Below, piece by piece: positions 1 to 7,963 of a stretch of 19,231 nt of DNA. The DNA comes from Lachnospiraceae bacterium UBA3814 (GTDB lineage: Bacteria; Bacillota; Clostridia; Lachnospirales; Lachnospiraceae). The notes under the pieces were generated by a model. The model did not search any database. It worked only from the letters and a program-made list of their open reading frames with translations, and had not been told where the DNA came from. The DNA lies in the NCBI GenBank assembly GCA_002368575.1, contig DFEA01000078.1, positions 1 through 19,231 of the forward strand, in the 5' to 3' direction. Position numbers and translations under genes: made by a program. The first letter of the stretch is position 1. Each line of letters starts with the position of its first letter.

Positions 1-34
1 TGTGAAGCGAGTTGTTGAAAGGTTTTCTGCTTCT

Positions 35-130
35 GCACCGATTCCATTTATGGAATCGTGTGCTTAGGAACGAACTGAAGTTCGTTCCGATCCATTCGAT
101 TTATCGAACGGATCATTTCCTCTTAGGAAA
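35..130. repeat. Array of four tandem hairpins upstream of the 6S-like RNA
   Basis: Four inverted repeats lie almost end to end. The first pairs 35-46 with 51-63 (arms GCACCGATTCCA and TGGAATCGTGTGC, one bulged T, loop TTTA). The second pairs 67-75 with 80-88 (GGAACGAAC / GTTCGTTCC, loop TGAA). The third pairs 89-99 with 104-114 (GATCC and TTCGA arms with one A-C mismatch, loop TTTA). The fourth pairs 116-121 with 125-130 (TTTCCT / AGGAAA, loop CTT). None is followed by a T tract on either strand, so they are not ordinary intrinsic terminators. They could be the end of an upstream transcript, a processed leader of the 6S-like RNA, or a small palindromic repeat family. The hairpins are plain in the sequence; the role is unknown. 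Confidence 0.75.
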
Positions 131-144
131 ATTGCTTTGAGTCT

Positions 145-281
145 AGTGAGTTGCAGCCACGAAGATACGGACTTTCTTATGATCTGCACATCCCACACAA
201 CCTTGTGGCATTAAGCGGTTGCCCTACTTGACGGAAATGCGATATGGTAGTATGTTTGTAGCAGTTCACCCTGGGTGAACA
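145..281 (+). ncRNA. ssrS: Probable 6S RNA (RNA polymerase regulator)
   Basis: 6S RNA binds the housekeeping RNA polymerase holoenzyme by imitating an open promoter. Here the apical hairpin CCACA (193-197) pairs with TGTGG (204-208) and is followed by a GGC..T..GCGGTTG pattern (to 221). As I remember it, E. coli 6S RNA also has CCACA, a loop, then TGTGGC and GCGGTTG. Lower down, CGAAGATAC (160-168) pairs with GTATGTTTG (250-258) in 8 of 9 positions, one a G-U pair, leaving a large internal bubble as in 6S RNA. A 7-bp hairpin, GTTCACC/GGTGAAC (264-280), lies at the 3' side. Ends are approximate and no good promoter was found close to the 5' end. A different metK leader RNA is possible, but the hallmarks of SAM riboswitches were not seen. 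Confidence 0.6.
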
Positions 282-345
282 TTTATGAATATGTCCTTTA
301 AATCACGGACCCGGCATCATAATAGATAAGGAGGATATAAATAAA

Positions 346-1533
346 ATGGAAAAATTCTTATTCACTTCCGAATCGGTTACGGAAGGACATCCCGATAAGG
401 TATGCGATGCCATATCGGATGCCGTACTCGATGCCTGCATGGAGGCCGACCCTAACAGCCGTGTCGCCTGCGAAACGGCAGCCTGCACGGGCTTTGTCCT
501 TGTTACCGGAGAGATCACCACTAATGCCTATGTGGACATTCAGAAGGTGGTGCGGGATACGGTCAGGGAGATCGGCTATACAAAATCGGAATACGGCTTT
601 GACGGAAACACCTGCGCAGTCCTGGTGGCGATCGACGAACAGTCAAGCGACATAGCCATGGGTGTGGACAGAGCGCTCGAGGCAAGGGAAAACAACATGT
701 CGGATGAGGAGATAGAGGCTATCGGCGCGGGAGATCAGGGTATGATGTTCGGTTACGCCACAAACGAGACCGAGGAGTATATGCCTTATTCCATATCACT
801 CGCCCACAAGCTCGCAAAGAAGCTCACCGAGGTCAGGAAGAACGGGACCCTTACATATCTCAGGCCTGACGGCAAGAGCCAGGTTTCGGTGGAATATGAT
901 AAAAACGGAAAGCCCTTAAGGCTTGAGGCCGTAGTCTTATCCACCCAGCATGATGAGGGAGTCACCCAGGAGCAGATTCATGCGGATATCAAAAAATATG
1001 TATTTGATCCCGTGCTCCCGCCCGAGCTTCTTGACAAGGATACCAAATACTTTATAAATCCCACCGGAAGATTCGTTATCGGAGGTCCTCACGGAGACGC
1101 GGGACTTACCGGGCGTAAGATAATCGTAGATACCTACGGAGGCTACGCAAGGCACGGCGGCGGCGCCTTCTCCGGAAAGGACTGCACAAAGGTGGACCGC
1201 TCCGCTGCCTATGCGGCAAGATACGTCGCCAAGAACATTGTGGCTGCGGGACTTGCGGATAAATGTGAGATCCAGCTTTCATATGCCATAGGCGTGGCAA
1301 GGCCCACCTCTATCACGGTGGATACCTTCGGCACCGGAAAGCTCGATGATGAGAAGCTCGTGGACGTGATCCGCGAAAACTTCGATCTCAGGCCCGCGGG
1401 GATCATAAAGATGCTCGATCTTCGACGCCCCATCTACAAGCAGACGGCGGCATACGGGCATTTCGGAAGGAACGATCTCGATCTTCCCTGGGAGGCGCTT
1501 AATAAGGTTGACGATTTAAAGAAATATCTGTAA
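346..1533 (+). CDS. metK: S-adenosylmethionine synthetase
   Basis: Makes S-adenosylmethionine from methionine and ATP in the cytosol, supplying methyl groups for, among others, the methyltransferases encoded further along the window. The 395-residue product has the usual family length. The N-terminal ATP/metal loop has the HPDK motif (15-18); the signature GAGDQGMMFGYA starts at residue 127; the glycine-rich phosphate loop HGGGAFSGKD starts at residue 270 and is followed by KVDRSAAYAARY. The start is well supported by AAGGAGG at 328-334, 11 bases upstream. It follows the 6S-like RNA by about 65 bases and ends at a strong terminator, so it is probably a single-gene unit or co-transcribed with the RNA. 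No SAM riboswitch is recognisable in the leader. Confidence 0.98.
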   Translation: MEKFLFTSESVTEGHPDKVCDAISDAVLDACMEADPNSRVACETAACTGFVLVTGEITTNAYVDIQKVVRDTVREIGYTKSEYGFDGNTCAVLVAIDEQSSDIAMGVDRALEARENNMSDEEIEAIGAGDQGMMFGYATNETEEYMPYSISLAHKLAKKLTEVRKNGTLTYLRPDGKSQVSVEYDKNGKPLRLEAVVLSTQHDEGVTQEQIHADIKKYVFDPVLPPELLDKDTKYFINPTGRFVIGGPHGDAGLTGRKIIVDTYGGYARHGGGAFSGKDCTKVDRSAAYAARYVAKNIVAAGLADKCEIQLSYAIGVARPTSITVDTFGTGKLDDEKLVDVIRENFDLRPAGIIKMLDLRRPIYKQTAAYGHFGRNDLDLPWEALNKVDDLKKYL

Positions 1534-1548
1534 AATATATATGAAAAG

Positions 1549-1581
1549 AAGGCAACGGGGCAACGCCTCGTTGCCTTTTTT
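1549..1581 (+). terminator. Rho-independent terminator after metK
   Basis: AGGCAACGGGGC (1550-1561) pairs with GCCTCGTTGCCT (1565-1576) through one G-U pair, with loop AAC. A run of T follows to 1581, and A1549 can add one more pair. It lies 16 bases after the metK stop codon and separates metK from dnaE. Confidence 0.93.
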
Positions 1582-1615
1582 GAAGGAATCTGTAAATTGA
1601 TCCGGAAAACCACCT

Positions 1616-4600
1616 ATGTCCTTTGTACATCTGCATACACACACCGAGTACAGTCTGTTAGACGGCTCTAATAAGATAACTGAATATGTAAAACGCGTTA
1701 AGGAGCTTGGCATGAACGCGGCAGCCATCACAGATCACGGCGTTATGTACGGAGTGATAGACTTCTACAGGGAGGCAAAGGCACAGGGAATAAAGCCGGT
1801 GATCGGCTGCGAGGTCTATGTGGCACCCGGCTCCCGCTTTGACAGGGAGGCCCAGCTTAAGGGCAGCGAGACCGACAGGTACTACCACCTTATCCTGCTG
1901 GCGGAAAATAACAAGGGTTATTCAAACCTCATGAAAATAGTGAGCCGCGGCTTTACCGAGGGCTTTTATTATAAGCCGAGAGTGGATATGGAGACCCTGA
2001 GGGAATTTCATGAGGGTATCATCTGCCTTTCGGCATGCCTTGCGGGCGAGGTTCAGAGAGCCATCGTCAGGGACGAGCCTGAAAGGGCAAGGGAGGCGGC
2101 TCTCAGATATAAGGAATGCTTCGGAGAGGGAAACTATTTCCTTGAGCTTCAGGATCACGGGATACCGGTTCAGAAAAAGATAAATGCCGCGCTCCTTAAG
2201 CTCAGCAAAGAGCTTGATATCCCTCTGGTGGCAACCAATGACTGCCATTATACCTATAAGGACGACTGGGAGGCTCATGATATCCTGCTCTGTCTTCAGA
2301 CCGGGAAGAAACTTATGGACGAGGACAGGCTCCGCTATGAACCTGGGCAGTTTTATGTAAGGAGCGAGGAGGAGATGCGCTCCCTTTTCCCTTATGCCCT
2401 GAAGGCTCTTGAGAACACACAGCTCATCGCGGACCGCTGCAATGTGGAGATAGAATTCGGAAAGAGCAGGCTTCCTCATTTTGATGTTCCGGATGGCTTT
2501 ACCTCCTGGGATTATCTGAACAAGCTTTGCAATGAGGGGCTTTCCGCCAGATATCCCGGAAAGGAACAGGAACTAAGGGAAAGGCTCGATTACGAATTAA
2601 ATACCATACATGATATGGGCTTTGTCGATTACTTTCTTATCGTATGGGATTTCATCCATTACGCGAAGTCCCACGGGATAGCGGTAGGCCCCGGAAGAGG
2701 TTCGGCGGCGGGCTCCATTGTTTCATACTGCCTCGGTATCACCAATATCGATCCCATAAAGTATAATCTTCTTTTTGAACGCTTTTTAAATCCGGAGCGG
2801 GTGACCATGCCGGATATAGACATAGATTTCTGCTTTGAGCACAGGCAGGATGTCATAGATTATGTAGTGGAAAAGTACGGCAAGGAAAAGGTCGTCCAGA
2901 TAGTCACCTTCGGTACCATGGCCGCAAAGGGGGTCATCAGGGATGTGGGAAGGGTCATGGACCTGCCCTATTCCTACTGCGATTCCATCGCAAAGATGGT
3001 GCCGGAGGAGCTCAACATCACCCTTAAGCAGACCATGGAAAACAATGATTTCAGAAGGCTCTATGAGTCGGATGAGACCATGAGAAGGCTCATAGACATG
3101 TGCTTTAAGCTGGAGGGCCTTCCAAGGCATACCTCCATGCACGCCGCCGGTGTGGTCATCTGTCCCGAGGCTGCGGATGAGTTTGTTCCGCTTTCAAAGG
3201 GCTCGGACGGCAGTATCACCACTCAGTACGTGATGACGACCTTAGAGGAGCTTGGGCTCCTTAAAATGGACTTTCTGGGGCTCAGGACCCTTACCGTCAT
3301 ACAGAATGCGGTGAGGATGGCAAATGAGAGGCCTGACAGGACTGCCTCTGGTGATCATCAGAAGATAGATATAGACAGGATCGACTATAACGATCCCGCG
3401 GTTTTTGAATATATAGGTACCGGACATACCGAAGGAGTGTTCCAGCTTGAAAGCGCGGGCATGAAATCCTTCATGAAGGAGCTTAAGCCTCACAGCATGG
3501 AGGATATAATAGCGGGCATCTCTCTTTACCGGCCCGGCCCCATGGATTTCATACCGAAATACATACGTGGGAAAAATATCGCGGAGGCTGAAAAAACAGC
3601 TTCCGGTACTTCCTCAGGTGCGGAGGCGATCAAGTATGACTGTCCCCAGCTCGAGCCCATATTAAAGCCCACCTACGGCTGCATAGTATATCAGGAGCAG
3701 GTAATGCAGATAGTGCGTGACCTCGGGGGCTATACTCTCGGACGGAGCGATCTTGTAAGACGTGCCATGTCCAAGAAAAAGGAAGCCGTGATGATAAAGG
3801 AACGGCAGAATTTCGTTTACGGCAATAAGGAGGAGAAGGTCCCGGGCTGTGCGGCAAACGGGATAGATGAGGCGACGGCTAATAAGATCTACGATGAGAT
3901 GATGGATTTTGCGAAATACGCCTTCAATAAATCCCACGCGGCAGCCTACGCGGTGGTCGCTTATCAGACCGCCTGGCTGAAATACTATTATCCCGTTGAA
4001 TTCATGGCCGCCCTTATGACCTCTGTCATTGATAATATTAAAAAGGTCACCTTCTATATCTACACCAGCCGGAGCATGGGGATAGAGATCGTTCCTCCCA
4101 ATGTCAACGAGGGCGTGGCGGATTTCTCGGTAAGCCATGACCGGGAGGAAGGCGCAGCGGCCGTGTCTGAGGGCCCGGAAAGCAAAAATAACGACGGCCC
4201 GCGCGGAAAGATACGCTACGGCCTTGCTTCGGTAAAGGGAATCGGACGCGCAGTCATAGACAGGCTCGTAGAGGAAAGGAATGCCTGCGGCAAATACAAA
4301 AGCATAAAGGACTTTACACAGCGGCTGGGAGATAAGGATATAAACAAAAGGACCATGGAGGCTCTTATAAAATGCGGTGCCCTTGACTGCCTCGGCGGGA
4401 CCAGAAAGCAGTATATGGCCGTATACCAGGAGCTTATGGATAACGCGGCAAAGCGATGCAGGGAAAGGCTTACCGGACAGCTGTCGCTGTTTGATATGGG
4501 CGCGGAGTCCTTTGATCCCGAGCAGAATTACAGGCTCCCCGATATCGGAGAATATGACCGGGATACGCTGCTGCAGTTTGAAAAGGCCTGTCTCGGAGTA

Positions 4601-5197
4601 TATTTAAGCGGTCATCCTCTGGATGAATATATGGACGTATGGAAGAGGAACATCACAAGATATACTTCCGATTTCATAATCGACGACACTACCGGCAGCG
4701 TCAGGGTAAAGGACCGGGAAAAGGTCGTCGTGGGAGGGATCATCTCTCAGGTCAAGATAATGTATACAAAAAAAGGCCAGACAATGGCGAGGGTGGTCCT
4801 GGAGGATCCTCTCGGAGAAGCTGAGGTGCTCATATGGCCTGATGATTACGAAAAATACGCGGGGCTTCTTACGGAGGATAACAAGGTCTTCATAGAAGGG
4901 ACTGCCTCTCTTAACGATGATAAGGATGCCCAGATAATCTGCAGAAGGGTGATCTCCTTTGACGAGGCCCCTAAAAAGCTCTATCTCCGTTTTGCGACTA
5001 TCGATGATTACAGGAGACATGAGAAGGAGCTGTATGATATCATTAGACTGTCTGACGGAAACGATAAGGTGATAATCTATGAGGAAGGCTCGAAAAAAAT
5101 GAAGACGCTTCCCGATAATATGAGGGTAAGGGCCGATGAGGCGCTTCTGTCGGCGCTGAAGGAAAAATACGGTACGGAAAATGTAAAGGTTGTTTAA
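1616..5197 (+). CDS. dnaE: DNA polymerase III alpha subunit, DnaE type with apparently intact PHP domain
   Basis: Replicative or lagging-strand primer-extending polymerase subunit, 1193 residues. The N-terminal PHP domain (about 1-210) keeps metal-binding candidates H7, H9, D40, H41, E66, H91 and the D209/H211 pair. In E. coli several are lost, so this PHP domain may still bind metals and proofread (inference). The palm carries catalytic aspartates D400 and D402 (MPDIDIDF from 398) and D552 (KMDFLG). A helix-hairpin-helix region follows at about 860-910 (LASVKGIG), then an OB fold at about 1030-1090. Two low-complexity insertions rich in A, S, G, E and N sit near residues 654-671 and 840-863. 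The ATG at 1616 gives the family-typical start (MSFVHLHTHTEYSLLDG), although its ribosome binding site is weak. pfkA follows, a common Firmicutes order. Confidence 0.97.
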   Translation: MSFVHLHTHTEYSLLDGSNKITEYVKRVKELGMNAAAITDHGVMYGVIDFYREAKAQGIKPVIGCEVYVAPGSRFDREAQLKGSETDRYYHLILLAENNKGYSNLMKIVSRGFTEGFYYKPRVDMETLREFHEGIICLSACLAGEVQRAIVRDEPERAREAALRYKECFGEGNYFLELQDHGIPVQKKINAALLKLSKELDIPLVATNDCHYTYKDDWEAHDILLCLQTGKKLMDEDRLRYEPGQFYVRSEEEMRSLFPYALKALENTQLIADRCNVEIEFGKSRLPHFDVPDGFTSWDYLNKLCNEGLSARYPGKEQELRERLDYELNTIHDMGFVDYFLIVWDFIHYAKSHGIAVGPGRGSAAGSIVSYCLGITNIDPIKYNLLFERFLNPERVTMPDIDIDFCFEHRQDVIDYVVEKYGKEKVVQIVTFGTMAAKGVIRDVGRVMDLPYSYCDSIAKMVPEELNITLKQTMENNDFRRLYESDETMRRLIDMCFKLEGLPRHTSMHAAGVVICPEAADEFVPLSKGSDGSITTQYVMTTLEELGLLKMDFLGLRTLTVIQNAVRMANERPDRTASGDHQKIDIDRIDYNDPAVFEYIGTGHTEGVFQLESAGMKSFMKELKPHSMEDIIAGISLYRPGPMDFIPKYIRGKNIAEAEKTASGTSSGAEAIKYDCPQLEPILKPTYGCIVYQEQVMQIVRDLGGYTLGRSDLVRRAMSKKKEAVMIKERQNFVYGNKEEKVPGCAANGIDEATANKIYDEMMDFAKYAFNKSHAAAYAVVAYQTAWLKYYYPVEFMAALMTSVIDNIKKVTFYIYTSRSMGIEIVPPNVNEGVADFSVSHDREEGAAAVSEGPESKNNDGPRGKIRYGLASVKGIGRAVIDRLVEERNACGKYKSIKDFTQRLGDKDINKRTMEALIKCGALDCLGGTRKQYMAVYQELMDNAAKRCRERLTGQLSLFDMGAESFDPEQNYRLPDIGEYDRDTLLQFEKACLGVYLSGHPLDEYMDVWKRNITRYTSDFIIDDTTGSVRVKDREKVVVGGIISQVKIMYTKKGQTMARVVLEDPLGEAEVLIWPDDYEKYAGLLTEDNKVFIEGTASLNDDKDAQIICRRVISFDEAPKKLYLRFATIDDYRRHEKELYDIIRLSDGNDKVIIYEEGSKKMKTLPDNMRVRADEALLSALKEKYGTENVKVV

Positions 5198-5227
5198 GAA
5201 CTGTTCATAAATATCCATGAACAGTTC
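5198..5227 (+). repeat. Perfect hairpin between dnaE and pfkA
   Basis: GAACTGTTCAT (5198-5208) pairs perfectly with ATGAACAGTTC (5217-5227) around the 8-base loop AAATATCC. It begins immediately after the dnaE stop and ends 24 bases before the pfkA start. The sequence after it is CTTAGCC, not a T tract, so it is a poor intrinsic terminator. It may instead stabilise or process the dnaE-pfkA mRNA, or attenuate read-through. Confidence 0.7.
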
Positions 5228-5251
5228 CTTAGCCGGAAAGGATGGGGATTT

Positions 5252-6226
5252 ATGGCTGGGGAAGTAAATACTATCGGTATTCTCACAAGCGGAGGCGACG
5301 CTCCGGGAATGAACGCGGCAATAAGAGCCGTTGTAAGGCGGGCCATCGCAAAAGGAAAAAAGGTCAAGGGCATCCTTAAGGGGTATCAGGGCCTTATAAA
5401 CAATGAAATAAGGGATATGTCGGCGAGGGACGTATCCGATATCATCCAGAAGGGCGGTACGATACTAAGGACGGCCCGCTGTGATGAATTCAAGACCGAA
5501 GAGGGGCAGGCTCTCGGGGCAGAGATATGCAGGGAGCACGGTATAGACGGTCTTATCGTTATCGGCGGTGACGGCTCCTACCGCGGCGCCCAGGCGCTTT
5601 CGAAGCGCGGCATAAATACGGTGGGCATCCCGGGGACCATTGACCTTGACATTGCCTGTACCGACTATACCATAGGCTTTGATACGGCGGTAAATACCGC
5701 CATGCAGGCAATAGACAAGATACGTGATACCTCATCCTCCCACGAAAGATGCTCCATAGTTGAGGTCATGGGAAGAAACGCGGGATACATAGCGCTGTGG
5801 TGCGGCGTATCCAACGGGGCTGAGGATATACTCCTTCCCGAGAAATACCAGTTTAACGAGCAGGAAATAATAAATCACATCATAGATAACCGTAAGAAGG
5901 GAAAGACCTTTCATCTTATAATAAATGCCGAGGGGATAGGTCATTCCACCTCAATGGCCAGAAGGATAGAGGCTGCCACCGGTATCGAGACCAGAGCAAC
6001 AATACTGGGGTACATGCAGAGAGGGGGCTCCCCCACCTGTATGGACAGGTTCTACGCCTCCATGATGGGGGCTTATGCCGTCGACCTTCTCTGCCAGGGG
6101 AAAACGAACCGGGTCGTAGGACAGAAGAACGGCGAATGGACAGACTTCGATATAGATGAAGCCCTCGCAATGACTAAGGATATATCCGAATTCGAATACG
6201 GGGTAAGCAGGTCACTGTCAATATGA
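5252..6226 (+). CDS. pfkA: ATP-dependent 6-phosphofructokinase
   Basis: Phosphorylates fructose 6-phosphate to fructose 1,6-bisphosphate, the committed step of glycolysis. The 324-residue length fits the bacterial ATP-PFK family. GILTSGGDAPGMNAAIR (residues 8-24) is the ATP-site start. GGDGS at 105-109 has glycine where pyrophosphate-dependent enzymes have aspartate, so ATP is the likely donor. The catalytic loop is TIDLD (129-133), with D131 as the expected base; the textbook sequence is TIDND. The motifs EVMGRNAGYIA and LGYMQRGGSPT follow. A purine-rich ribosome binding site (GGAAAGGATGGGG) precedes the ATG. The TGA stop overlaps the ATG of the next gene in ATGA, suggesting translational coupling with the RNA methyltransferase. 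Confidence 0.97.
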   Translation: MAGEVNTIGILTSGGDAPGMNAAIRAVVRRAIAKGKKVKGILKGYQGLINNEIRDMSARDVSDIIQKGGTILRTARCDEFKTEEGQALGAEICREHGIDGLIVIGGDGSYRGAQALSKRGINTVGIPGTIDLDIACTDYTIGFDTAVNTAMQAIDKIRDTSSSHERCSIVEVMGRNAGYIALWCGVSNGAEDILLPEKYQFNEQEIINHIIDNRKKGKTFHLIINAEGIGHSTSMARRIEAATGIETRATILGYMQRGGSPTCMDRFYASMMGAYAVDLLCQGKTNRVVGQKNGEWTDFDIDEALAMTKDISEFEYGVSRSLSI

Positions 6227-6990
6227 TAGAAAGCCTCTCAAATGCCAGGATCAAAAACGTCATAAAGCTTATGACAAGCTCCCGGGCAAGAAGGGAGCAG
6301 GGTCTTTTTGCCGTGGAGGGGGAGAAAATGTTTCTTGAGGCGCCCCCTCACAGGATAGAATCCGTTTTTATCTCCGAGGACTATCTGAACAGGCACAAAG
6401 CACCTGAAAAATGCTCTTATGAGGTCGTTACGGATGCTGTATACAGGAAGCTTTCCGACACGGTATCTCCTCAGGGGATACTGTGCGTTGTGAGAAGCGA
6501 GGAATGCTCCTTTAAGGAGCTTATCGGGGATTTTCGCGGCCCTTGCCTGCGGCTTCTTATGCTTGAGGGAATACAGGATCCCGGTAATCTGGGCACCATG
6601 ATAAGGACCGCTGAGGCAGCGGGCTTTGATGCGGTCATTGCGGATAATAATACGGCGGATTTTTATAATCCCAAGGTGATCCGTTCCACGATGGGCTCGA
6701 TCTACCGTGTAAGGCTTGCAAGCTGTAAGGATATAAGGGAAGCGCAGGAGCTTTCAAGGCAGAACGGAGTAACGGTTTACGCGGCTCACCTTAAGGGAGA
6801 AGCTTTATACGATGAAATAAGCTATAGTGCAAAAGCCGCCATACTTATCGGAAATGAAAGCAGGGGCTTAAGCGATGAGGCTGCACAGCTTTCGGATATG
6901 CTCATAAGGATCCCCATGAAGGGACAGACGGAATCACTGAACGCGGCGACCGCAGCTGCCATACTCATGTATGAGAGCAGACCGCGCTGA
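6223..6990 (+). CDS. SpoU/TrmH-family RNA 2'-O-methyltransferase (YsgA/RlmB-like)
   Basis: A 255-residue SPOUT-class methyltransferase that would use SAM to methylate a ribose 2'-OH in rRNA or tRNA. The N-terminal part (about 1-95) matches the substrate-binding domain of the family, starting IESLSNARIKNVIKL. The C-terminal catalytic domain shows the three SpoU motifs: EGIQDPGNLGTMIRTAEAAG from residue 115, a central STMGS segment, and IGNESRGLS near 209-217 followed by IPMKGQTESLNAATAAAI. These form the trefoil knot and the SAM site. It overlaps pfkA by four bases. The exact RNA target cannot be told from sequence, so no gene symbol is given. Confidence 0.92.
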   Translation: MIESLSNARIKNVIKLMTSSRARREQGLFAVEGEKMFLEAPPHRIESVFISEDYLNRHKAPEKCSYEVVTDAVYRKLSDTVSPQGILCVVRSEECSFKELIGDFRGPCLRLLMLEGIQDPGNLGTMIRTAEAAGFDAVIADNNTADFYNPKVIRSTMGSIYRVRLASCKDIREAQELSRQNGVTVYAAHLKGEALYDEISYSAKAAILIGNESRGLSDEAAQLSDMLIRIPMKGQTESLNAATAAAILMYESRPR

Positions 6991-7028
6991 GTATTCCCCG
7001 TCGGTTCAGAGAGTATCACACTTTTTAA

Positions 7029-7120
7029 TGGAGGACAAGTTTGAAAGTAAACTTTCAAACTTGATTGGCGTGTCATATACGAGCTCGAGTAAACTCGTCA
7101 TGCCTGACACTGGAGGACAA
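7029..7120 (+). repeat. Twin-hairpin element flanked by a 10-bp direct repeat in the proC leader
   Basis: The sequence TGGAGGACAA occurs at 7029-7038 and again at 7111-7120, where the second copy is the proC ribosome binding site. Between them lie two hairpins. CAAGTTTGAAAG (7036-7047) pairs perfectly with CTTTCAAACTTG (7052-7063) around loop TAAA. GTGTCA (7070-7075) plus ACGAG (7079-7083) pair with CTCGT (7094-7098) plus TGACAC (7105-7110). The second hairpin also contains CGAG-TAAA-CTCG, so both have a GTAAAC apex. It could be an inserted small palindromic element with a target duplication, or a leader regulating proC translation; neither is proven. Confidence 0.7.
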
Positions 7121-7122
7121 AA

Positions 7123-7917
7123 ATGAAGCTTGGAATAATAGGATTGGGAAACATGGGCTGCGCCATGCTGGGAGGCATGATAAAGAACGGAGCCGTAAAG
7201 GCCTCCGAGGTGCTTGGAGCCGAGCCGGGCGACAGCAGAAGAAATGAGGTCGGAAAAAATCTCGGAATAAAAACCACGGCCTCCAATAAGGAGGCGGCGG
7301 AGTGGGCCGACATCCTTGTGCTTTCGGTAAAGCCGCAGGTATATGAAGCCGTCATAGAGGATATCAGGGAGCATACAAAAGATACCGCGGTCATCGTTTC
7401 CATAGCTCCCGGCAAGACTCTTAAATGGCTGAGTGAGCATTTCGGAAAGGAGCTTAAGCTTGTAAGATGCATGCCCAATACGCCGGCTCTCGTTCTTGAG
7501 GGCTGTACCGGAGTCTGCAGAAACGGATATGTCACGGATGAGGAGTTTGAGAGTGTGCTTAAGCTCTTAAACAGCTTCGGGAAAGCCATTGAGACAGAGG
7601 AAAAGCACATGGACGCGGTAGTTGCCGTAAGCGGCAGCTCACCTGCCTACGTTTTTATCATGATAGAGGCCATGGCCGACGCGGCAGTCGCGGAGGGGCT
7701 TCCGAGAGCGCATGCCTATGAGTTCGCGGCCCAGGCCGTTCTGGGGAGCGCCAGAATGGTGCTTGAAACCGGAAAGCACCCCGCAGAGCTTAAGGATATG
7801 GTATGCTCACCCTCCGGGACCACTATAGATGCGGTACAGGTTCTTGAAAGAAGGGGCTTTCGCTCCGCCATAATCGAAGCCATGAGAGCCTGCGCTGAAA
7901 AATCGTCAAAGCTGTAA
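7123..7917 (+). CDS. proC: Pyrroline-5-carboxylate reductase
   Basis: Catalyses the last step of proline synthesis, reducing pyrroline-5-carboxylate with NAD(P)H. The 264-residue product is of normal length. The N-terminal Rossmann fold has the dinucleotide motif GLGNMGCAMLGGM (about residues 6-18). SVKPQ and the conserved MPNTPALVLEG follow. The C-terminal dimer and substrate-binding region has SGSSPAYVF and the family signature DMVCSPSGTTIDA. The start is fixed by GGAGG at 7112-7116, six bases upstream. It lies 132 bases after the methyltransferase gene, a gap filled by the twin-hairpin element, and the redox/EAL gene begins 46 bases after its stop. Confidence 0.97.
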   Translation: MKLGIIGLGNMGCAMLGGMIKNGAVKASEVLGAEPGDSRRNEVGKNLGIKTTASNKEAAEWADILVLSVKPQVYEAVIEDIREHTKDTAVIVSIAPGKTLKWLSEHFGKELKLVRCMPNTPALVLEGCTGVCRNGYVTDEEFESVLKLLNSFGKAIETEEKHMDAVVAVSGSSPAYVFIMIEAMADAAVAEGLPRAHAYEFAAQAVLGSARMVLETGKHPAELKDMVCSPSGTTIDAVQVLERRGFRSAIIEAMRACAEKSSKL

Positions 7918-7963
7918 ATTTTCTGATATTATGAACACAATATCAAACGTAAAGGAGAGGTCT

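Noticed and set aside
318..323. CATAAT as a -10 element for metK
   Set aside because: Transcription would begin at about the ribosome binding site (328-334), and there is no matching -35 element.
240..345. SAM riboswitch before metK
   Set aside because: None of the conserved SAM-I or SAM-II core strings was found; the structured RNA resembles 6S RNA instead.
1922..2479. 185-codon minus-strand open frame opposite the dnaE PHP region
   Set aside because: Shadow of the conserved PHP domain with no recognisable family.
4604..5218. 204-codon minus-strand open frame opposite dnaE
   Set aside because: It lies wholly opposite the well-supported C-terminal part of dnaE and has no recognisable domain or ribosome binding site; it is a shadow frame.
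5636..5650. PFK active-site loop TIDLD instead of TIDND
   Set aside because: The catalytic aspartates D131 and D133 and the ATP-type GGDGS are kept, and I recall this variant in other clostridial PFKs, so it is probably normal for the lineage.
7931..7963. Upstream ATG for the hydrogenase-like/EAL gene
   Set aside because: No ribosome binding site precedes it, whereas AAAGGAGAGG lies just before the ATG at 7964.
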